IMG/VR virus record: IMGVR_UViG_3300037585_002933
Location: 1 to 34,571 of that record
DNA: 34,571 bases
Direction: 5' to 3' (one strand)
Origin: a virus
The notes beneath the pieces are model-generated. The model was given only the letters and a program-made list of their open reading frames with translations. It did no database searches and was not told where the DNA came from. Shown piece after piece: positions 28,936 through 34,571 of this stretch (within the stretch, counting starts at the first letter, position 1; the number at the start of each line of letters is the position of its first letter). The translations under genes and the position numbers were made by a program.

Positions 28936-30452
28936 TGAGCACAAAACTAAACGCAAGAAGTCCGTTTTATTTAAATTTAACTAAACCAACACAGACAGTA
29001 CCAACTTTTGATTGTACTACTGCTAAAGGTGGATCAACTGCTAGAAACTTTGCAATTAATGATCAAGGTATTATAACATTACCTGCTTTAGATTATGGAA
29101 CAATTTTAAGCTATACATCTTCTGCAGGAGATTTTTCAAATAATAAATTTGCAACAGTAGCCACACCAACAGCAAGAACGGTTACTTTAACAATAGAAAT
29201 ACCAACAATAGGATATACAAATAGTGCAACAGGAAATATTACTTGTGATATAGATTATACCCAACCTGCTTATGTTACTAGTGGTGGATCCGCAACTTGT
29301 TCAGGTGGTCCAACTTTAAATGGAACAATATCAACACAAGCATTAAATTCAGGAGGTGCATCTACGTCTATAAATTTAGCTAGTTTTTTTAATAGCGCAA
29401 CCGAGTATATAGTTACAAATAATTATCCAACTTTTGTTCAAACAACTTTAAGTTCTTCAACGTTAGGTTTAACAAGTCAAAATATTGGAGGTAGCTATAA
29501 TATAAGCGTAGAGGGTAGAGACGCATCATATCCAACAACTTGTAGCGTTACACAAAATTTTGCAGTTTCAATAACAGTTGTAGGCGTTGCTTTTACTTGT
29601 ACAATAGCTGATTTAAGTGGTGGAGCAATAGCACAAGGTGGTGCAATTACTGATCCAACAGGAGGGTTAAATAGTTTTGCTAGTTCAAATTATATAAGCA
29701 CAGCATCAGATGGAAGTGCATTAATTACAAGTTATTCTGCAAATGGTACTGGAAGTGATAGATCCGTTACTTTATATTTTAAAACTAAAATACCTCCTAA
29801 CTATACAAACTATGCAACAGGACATTTATGGTGTGGCGTAGCTTTTGATCAACCTGCTGCTTTACCTGAATTTACTTGTGATATAGCTAATTTAACAGGA
29901 GGAGCAGTTTCAGCATTAGGTTCTATTTTAAAACCATCAGCACAATTAGGAACAGTAACTGCTACTTGGTCTCCTACAAGTTTTGCAGAAGTAGGAACAG
30001 TAACTTCAAGAACAGTTACTTTTAATGTTCTTATACCTAGTGGTTATTCTAACACAGGAGATGGAAGTCAAACAATAGCTTGTCCAGTTACAACATTTAA
30101 ACAACCTGCTAATCTACCAACTTGTCCTGCAGGAGCAACAAATATTTTTTATATATCAAGTGGAAGATTAAGAGAGGGAGAATTTTATTGTGATGGTTCT
30201 TATCCTACAACAACTGAAATTAAATCAGAAGCTACAACAATCGCTCAATTAGAACCAACAGGAACAGTATGTAGTAATGGAGCACCTTTTGATGGTGGAA
30301 ATTTATGGTATGCAGTACAAACTACAAACAACACATCAATAGGCACAAATTCAGGATCGTTTAATGTAATACAAATAAATTCAGAAGGAACAGTAGTAGA
30401 TCAAAAACCAAGAGATTGCACAGGTAATATTGGAGGTGTTTCACCAGTTTAA
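28935..30452 (+). CDS. Modular Ig-like tail protein
   Basis: 505 aa, Ser/Thr/Gly-rich, no long helix. Three related modules of about 80-90 residues are seen at 25-112, 220-308 and 313-392: each starts F-[TD]-C, has a Gly-rich loop and a strand pair including TVT[LF], and ends C-x(4-6)-QPA. Between the first two lies a different module (113-218) with NIGGSYNISVEGRD. The final 110 residues have extra Cys (TCPAG, FYCDGSYP, TVCSNG). It is probably a beta-sandwich virion protein of the tail, perhaps adhesive, and the Cys pairs may form disulfides. Not a known enzyme. Confidence 0.5.
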   Translation: MSTKLNARSPFYLNLTKPTQTVPTFDCTTAKGGSTARNFAINDQGIITLPALDYGTILSYTSSAGDFSNNKFATVATPTARTVTLTIEIPTIGYTNSATGNITCDIDYTQPAYVTSGGSATCSGGPTLNGTISTQALNSGGASTSINLASFFNSATEYIVTNNYPTFVQTTLSSSTLGLTSQNIGGSYNISVEGRDASYPTTCSVTQNFAVSITVVGVAFTCTIADLSGGAIAQGGAITDPTGGLNSFASSNYISTASDGSALITSYSANGTGSDRSVTLYFKTKIPPNYTNYATGHLWCGVAFDQPAALPEFTCDIANLTGGAVSALGSILKPSAQLGTVTATWSPTSFAEVGTVTSRTVTFNVLIPSGYSNTGDGSQTIACPVTTFKQPANLPTCPAGATNIFYISSGRLREGEFYCDGSYPTTTEIKSEATTIAQLEPTGTVCSNGAPFDGGNLWYAVQTTNNTSIGTNSGSFNVIQINSEGTVVDQKPRDCTGNIGGVSPV

Positions 30453-30461
30453 AATTATATT

Positions 30462-31442
30462 ATGGAGTTAGGAAAAGTAGAAGTAAAGTTATATGTGTAC
30501 GATGGAACTAGTGGAGGTTTTGCCGATACAGACTTAAAATATACAATATCAAAAGAGAGAATAACCTCACATACAGGAATTACAATAGAAATAGCTGAAC
30601 TAGTAAGAGATTATTTAACCGTTAGTTTTAATAACGATTATCCTGTTAACACAAGATGGGCAAGTGCTGTTGTTACTTATTACAATCAAGCAGGAGTTGA
30701 ATTTCCTTATAATAGTCCACAGACTTTTAATTACATAGCATTAGACGGTTACGGTATTTTTGAAGATGGAGTAAATCCACAATTATCTGACAACGCTTTA
30801 ATCTCCGCTAATAATATTTATTTACCTGAAAACACAACAGGGAAGTTTCCTATTTTTAGAGAGGGTGTTGGTAAAGTTATAATAGATTCAACAACTACAG
30901 AAATAACAGATAGTGGAAATTCAAATCAAAAAATACAATATATAACCATACCTGTTAACAGTAGTACTTTTAAGGTTTATGACACAGACGATCATACTTT
31001 ATTAAAAACAGTTACTATTCATAATATTTGTGAACCAAAATATACACCTTATAAAGTTACATTTGTAAACAAATTTGGTGCGTTTCAAGATGTTTATTTC
31101 TTTAAAAAAACAGTAGAAAAATTTGATATAACAGACGAAAACTATAATAGAAATATAATATCTAATTCAAGTTATAATACCTACGACAATGAAAGACAGA
31201 GATATAATTTAAAAAGTAAAACTTCATTAATATTAAATACAGGATTTATTCTAGAGGACGCAAATGTAACGATTGAAGAATTATTTTTAAGCGAAAATGT
31301 ATGGATTAGATACAACAGTAAAACATTACCAATAATACCAAAAAGTAAAAACTTTGAATATAAAACATCATTAAATGATAAGCTAATTAATTATACAGTA
31401 GATTTTGAATTTGCTTTCGACAAGATTAACAATGTTAGATAA
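30462..31442 (+). CDS. Tail protein, possible distal tail component
   Basis: 326 aa, beta-rich throughout, with KVEVKLYVYDGTSGGF at the start, ITIEIAELVRDYLTV, and a central VNKFGAFQDVYFFKK followed by basic loops. I recall comparable proteins located between tail completion and tape measure genes of flavobacterial phages, and it may be a distal tail (Dit-like) or baseplate subunit. No catalytic motif. Its stop overlaps the next ATG (TAATG). Confidence 0.5.
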   Translation: MELGKVEVKLYVYDGTSGGFADTDLKYTISKERITSHTGITIEIAELVRDYLTVSFNNDYPVNTRWASAVVTYYNQAGVEFPYNSPQTFNYIALDGYGIFEDGVNPQLSDNALISANNIYLPENTTGKFPIFREGVGKVIIDSTTTEITDSGNSNQKIQYITIPVNSSTFKVYDTDDHTLLKTVTIHNICEPKYTPYKVTFVNKFGAFQDVYFFKKTVEKFDITDENYNRNIISNSSYNTYDNERQRYNLKSKTSLILNTGFILEDANVTIEELFLSENVWIRYNSKTLPIIPKSKNFEYKTSLNDKLINYTVDFEFAFDKINNVR

Positions 31443-34207
31443 TGTTAAGACTACAGCTTTATATAGAAGAACAAGAAATAGAATTGTTTAAAGACGAAAG
31501 TATTACTTTAACACAATCTATTCAAGACGTAAGAGACATATCAAAAGTATTTACAGATTACACAAAAACATTTAGCGTACCTGCATCACGGACTAACAAT
31601 AAAGTATTTAAGCATTTTTATAATTTTAATATTGATGGTTACGATCCAAGATATAAAAGACCATCGGAATTACATTTAAATTATAAGCTATTTAAAAAAG
31701 GAAAAATAAAACTTGAAACAGCAGAATTAAGAAATAATAAACCGCATACCTATAAAATTACTTTTTATGGAGATACAATTAATTTAAAAGATAGTTTAGA
31801 CGAAGATCAATTAAGTGTATTAACAGAATTAAACGTAGGTAATTTTGATTATTCAGACGCTAATATTAAAACGTATATGGCTGATGGATTAGACGTAACG
31901 ATAGGAGACGAAAAAATTACTGATGCTGTTGTTTTCCCTTTATTAACTCATACTGCTAATTTAGGTTGGAAAAATGGTACTTCAAATTTTTCTGATGGTA
32001 GTTATAATTTAAATTCTGCAGTAGGAGGTTCTAACGGAGTACCACTTACAGAATTAAAACCTGCTATAAAAATACACGCTTTAATAAAAGCTATTCAGGA
32101 ACATTATCCTTTATTAAACTTTAGTACAGATTTTTTTACTATTCCATCAACTACTTCAATATATGATTCTCCTTATGGAAGTCTTTATATGTGGTTACAT
32201 TCTAGAGAGGGAACTATGTTTGGAGAGTTTACTAGTTATCCAGTTTTATTTAACACAGGAACAGTAAAAGGAGATATAGCTAAAATGGGTGCACCAACAA
32301 CAAATTATTATTCTAATACTGCTAGTACTTTTGATCCAAGAGAAATGAGCGTAACAGTAAGACCATCTGACACAGACGATGAATATAATTTAGTAGTTAA
32401 AAAAGACGGAATAGAATTTAAAAGATATGATGGTTTAACTAATGTAACAACTAACGGTGCAGCAACAAATGTAAATTTTTCAATATTTGGAATTCAAACA
32501 GGAGATTATACTTTTTTTATAGAAAGTAAAACTGCTAATACTTTTACAATATCAGTTACGGTGGTACAAGGAAGTTTGTTTAATTTTGTAAAACCACCAA
32601 AAATAATGTTTACTGGACAAGCAAGTGCAGGTGCTGTTAAAAAAGTAGATTTAGCATCTCATTTGCCTAAAATAAAAATATTAGATTTTCTTACTGGACT
32701 ATTTAAGATGTTTAATTTAACTGCATATCAAGATACTAGTGGAGTAATTAATGTAAAAACATTAGACAGTTATTATAGTGATTCAACAACCTATTGGGAT
32801 ATTACAGAAAACGTAGATAAAAAATCAAATAAAGTTGATACTATTATTCCTTATAAAAGAGTAAATTTTTCTTACGAGGGCACAGGTACGTTTTTAGCTA
32901 ATCAACATAACGATATAGCAAAACAAAGTTGGGGAGAATTAAGCTACGTTGCAAACACAGATAAAAGAACAGAGGGACAAACTTATGAAGTTAAACTTCC
33001 TTTTGAGCATATGAAGTTTCAACACATAAGAAATGATACAACAGGTGCTGATACAGGATTTCTTTTTGGTAGATGTGTAGATGAAAGCGGAAACTCTTAT
33101 TTGGGAAAACCTATTTTATTTTTTGTTAACACTAGTATTATAAGTTTTGGAACAGTAGGTTCTATTGCTGTTTATACACAAGCAGGAGCAAAAGAAACTG
33201 TAAGTTTACCTTATTATCCATCGAATCATTTAAATTCTTGGTGTACCAAAGGATCAACAACTACTGCAACAAGTCCTTTTAGTGGTTTTACTTTTGATGC
33301 ACAAAATATACATTTTAACGCTGAAATAAGTGAGAGGTGTGGACTTCCGAATGAAAAAACATTATTTAAAACTTATTACGAAACTTATGTAAAAGATTTA
33401 TTTGATGATAGAAAAAGACTTACAACTATAAAAGCGTATTTACCTATTAAGGTTACTGAAAAAATAACACTAGCCGATAAAATAATATTAACAGACAATG
33501 CTTATAAAATAAACAAACTTACTACAAACTTCGAAAATAATTTAAGCACACTAGAATTAACTAATACGCTTGATGAAAGAACATATGATACAACAATGTG
33601 GACATTAGCTTGTGATCTTACTGCAGACAATGGTAAATCTTTAAATCATCAAGACTTTAAAAATGTAACAGTAGATCAAACTTGTAAAGCAGGAGGGTTT
33701 GATATATTACCTTTAAATACAGGAATGGTTAGTCCACAACCTGCAAACTTACCTAAACAATTAACAAATAATCCTTTAACGGTAGCTGCACCTCAATACA
33801 ATGAATTAAATGTATATTCAGCAACAACAGTTATTACATTTACTTGGAATGTTGAAAGCGCAGGGTTAATTGATAATAACCAAGAAATGATACAAGAACA
33901 CGGTGTGTTTATAACTACAACTGAAAGTAATTTAAAAGATTCTAGAGGTCTTGAAATTTTTGATTTAGATGTTTTAAAAAGCAAAGCAGGTGTTGAAAAT
34001 TTTTATAGTACTAATATAACTAAACCATATACAGGAGGAAGTAAAAGCACACCAGTAGATAATAATAAAGCATTGTTTGTAGGACAAAGAACTTCCTCAA
34101 CAAAATATTATTATAAATTTTATATAAGAACTATTAGTCCAACCCTTTCGCCGAAATATAATATTGCAGATACACAATCAGGAATAGGAGAAATAACAAC
34201 ACAATGA
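31442..34207 (+). CDS. Large tail protein, probable baseplate or tip
   Basis: 921 aa. N-terminal 120 residues: YIEEQEIELFKDESITLTQS, VFTDYTKTFSVPASRTNNK and a Lys-rich strand region (FKKGKIKLETAEL), features I associate with phage tail proteins of Bacteroidota. The middle is beta-rich with receptor-type domains, and the last 150 residues include a Gly/Ser-rich C-terminal domain (GGSKSTPVDNNK, TSSTKYYYKFYIRT). It sits directly before the tape measure, so a tip or tail-associated lysin-like role is possible, but no peptidase or lysozyme motif is evident. Confidence 0.55.
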   Translation: MLRLQLYIEEQEIELFKDESITLTQSIQDVRDISKVFTDYTKTFSVPASRTNNKVFKHFYNFNIDGYDPRYKRPSELHLNYKLFKKGKIKLETAELRNNKPHTYKITFYGDTINLKDSLDEDQLSVLTELNVGNFDYSDANIKTYMADGLDVTIGDEKITDAVVFPLLTHTANLGWKNGTSNFSDGSYNLNSAVGGSNGVPLTELKPAIKIHALIKAIQEHYPLLNFSTDFFTIPSTTSIYDSPYGSLYMWLHSREGTMFGEFTSYPVLFNTGTVKGDIAKMGAPTTNYYSNTASTFDPREMSVTVRPSDTDDEYNLVVKKDGIEFKRYDGLTNVTTNGAATNVNFSIFGIQTGDYTFFIESKTANTFTISVTVVQGSLFNFVKPPKIMFTGQASAGAVKKVDLASHLPKIKILDFLTGLFKMFNLTAYQDTSGVINVKTLDSYYSDSTTYWDITENVDKKSNKVDTIIPYKRVNFSYEGTGTFLANQHNDIAKQSWGELSYVANTDKRTEGQTYEVKLPFEHMKFQHIRNDTTGADTGFLFGRCVDESGNSYLGKPILFFVNTSIISFGTVGSIAVYTQAGAKETVSLPYYPSNHLNSWCTKGSTTTATSPFSGFTFDAQNIHFNAEISERCGLPNEKTLFKTYYETYVKDLFDDRKRLTTIKAYLPIKVTEKITLADKIILTDNAYKINKLTTNFENNLSTLELTNTLDERTYDTTMWTLACDLTADNGKSLNHQDFKNVTVDQTCKAGGFDILPLNTGMVSPQPANLPKQLTNNPLTVAAPQYNELNVYSATTVITFTWNVESAGLIDNNQEMIQEHGVFITTTESNLKDSRGLEIFDLDVLKSKAGVENFYSTNITKPYTGGSKSTPVDNNKALFVGQRTSSTKYYYKFYIRTISPTLSPKYNIADTQSGIGEITTQ

Positions 34208-34353
34208 TACAGACAATAACAGAACTTTTATCAATAATAAAAAAACACAAAGTTACAGGTCGTTATATAGATATAGCATTAGGAAAAAATAAATATCCTG
34301 AAACTATGAAAGAAGCGTACAACCAATTTAAAAAAGAATTATGGCAAAAGTAA
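34204..34353 (+). CDS. Small protein before the tape measure, unknown
   Basis: 49 aa, basic and helical (ITELLSIIKKHKVTGRYIDI, then KEAYNQFKKELWQK). It overlaps the 921-aa gene stop by ATGA and the tape measure start by 13 bases, so it is probably a tail operon member. Function unknown. Confidence 0.5.
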   Translation: MIQTITELLSIIKKHKVTGRYIDIALGKNKYPETMKEAYNQFKKELWQK

Positions 34354-34571
34354 CAATAGATATTGAAGCTAAATATAAAGAAGCAGCATTTGATATTGAA
34401 CAATTAAATAAAGAGGTTGAAACTTTAGAAGAAAAGAACAAAAAATCTAATGAAGCACTTGATAAACATATTAAAAAAATTAGCAAATCTTCTTCTATTG
34501 CTAAAAAAGGTTTAAAAGGACTAGGACGAGGTATTTTGGGCGTAGGGAAAGCTATTAAAAAAGCAGGAATA
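34341..34571 (+). CDS. Tail tape measure protein, 5' part (continues at base 2)
   Basis: ATG 34341 (MAKVTIDIEAKYKEAAFDIE) begins the tape measure. The first 77 codons run to the window end, and the frame continues at base 2 through the 151-bp overlap. The N terminus is charged and helical, with repeated Lys residues (EEKNKKSNEALDKHIKKI), leading to the hydrophobic stretch found at the window start. Confidence 0.85.
   Translation, partial: MAKVTIDIEAKYKEAAFDIEQLNKEVETLEEKNKKSNEALDKHIKKISKSSSIAKKGLKGLGRGILGVGKAIKKAGI
34421..34571. repeat. Terminal direct repeat, right copy
   Basis: Same 151 bp as bases 1-151 with G instead of T at 34547. Assigning this copy as the redundant one gives a 34420-bp circular unit. 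Confidence 0.95.

Noticed and set aside
34260-34275. CGTTATATAGATATAG upstream of the tape measure
   Set aside because: It lies inside the 34204 gene, lacks the ATG spacing of the other copies and encodes ordinary residues, so it is counted only as a possible coincidence.
1-34571. tRNA genes, CRISPR arrays, insertion sequences, integrase or repressor
   Set aside because: I saw no cloverleaf-like stretch, no spacer-repeat pattern, no transposase or integrase motif, and no repressor-like gene; intergenic gaps are short.

Overview
The window looks like the complete genome of a tailed, long-tailed (siphovirus-like) phage infecting a Bacteroidota host, probably a flavobacterium. Bases 1-151 recur at 34421-34571 with one mismatch, so the molecule closes into a circle of 34420 bp, and the artificial break lies inside the tape measure gene. 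The host guess rests on very AT-rich DNA, starts preceded by A-rich leaders rather than Shine-Dalgarno boxes (for example AAATAAATAAAATG), promoter-like TAnnTTT boxes, and protein families typical of flavobacterial phages. Every gene is on the + strand and most neighbours overlap by ATGA or TAATG. I found no integrase, repressor, tRNA gene or CRISPR array, so a strictly lytic life style is likely. No stretch longer than about 160 bases lacks a gene.

Layout. (a) 26903 through the join to 12641 is the structural and lysis region: tail chaperone with a frameshifted second product, tail completion proteins, a modular tail protein, two large tail proteins and the tape measure; then prohead protease, scaffold, probable decoration protein, major capsid protein and probable tail tube; a small moron-like cassette between two terminators (5207-5800); portal, connector and fibre-like proteins; and a lysis group with small membrane proteins, an M15 peptidase endolysin and a holin. 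(b) 12641-19611 is the replication, recombination and regulation region: AT-rich repeats, NinG, an SSB-like pair, a RecA/DnaB-type ATPase, a sigma-70-like factor, three PD-(D/E)XK-type nucleases and a stand-alone DnaA domain IV-like protein. (c) 19615-23882 is a DNA-modification operon: ParB-like protein, DpdA-like transglycosylase, QueF, QueC, QueD, QueE and a phosphoribosyltransferase-FolE fusion. (d) Terminase small and large subunits follow with no gap. (e) 25371-26870 is an accessory cassette of seven small unknown genes with its own candidate promoter and terminator.

The most notable system is the apparently self-sufficient pathway that would make a 7-deazaguanine base from GTP (FolE, QueD, QueE, QueC, QueF) and insert it into phage DNA (DpdA). 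Several of its enzymes are unusual: QueC has lost its zinc cysteines, QueE has a CX3CX18C cluster motif, QueF has substitutions in conserved motifs, and FolE carries an N-terminal phosphoribosyltransferase domain. Two recurring promoter-like motifs, one at structural genes and one at early or accessory cassettes, together with a phage-encoded sigma factor, suggest a two-phase transcription programme. All functions are inferred from reading the protein sequences; no database search was run.
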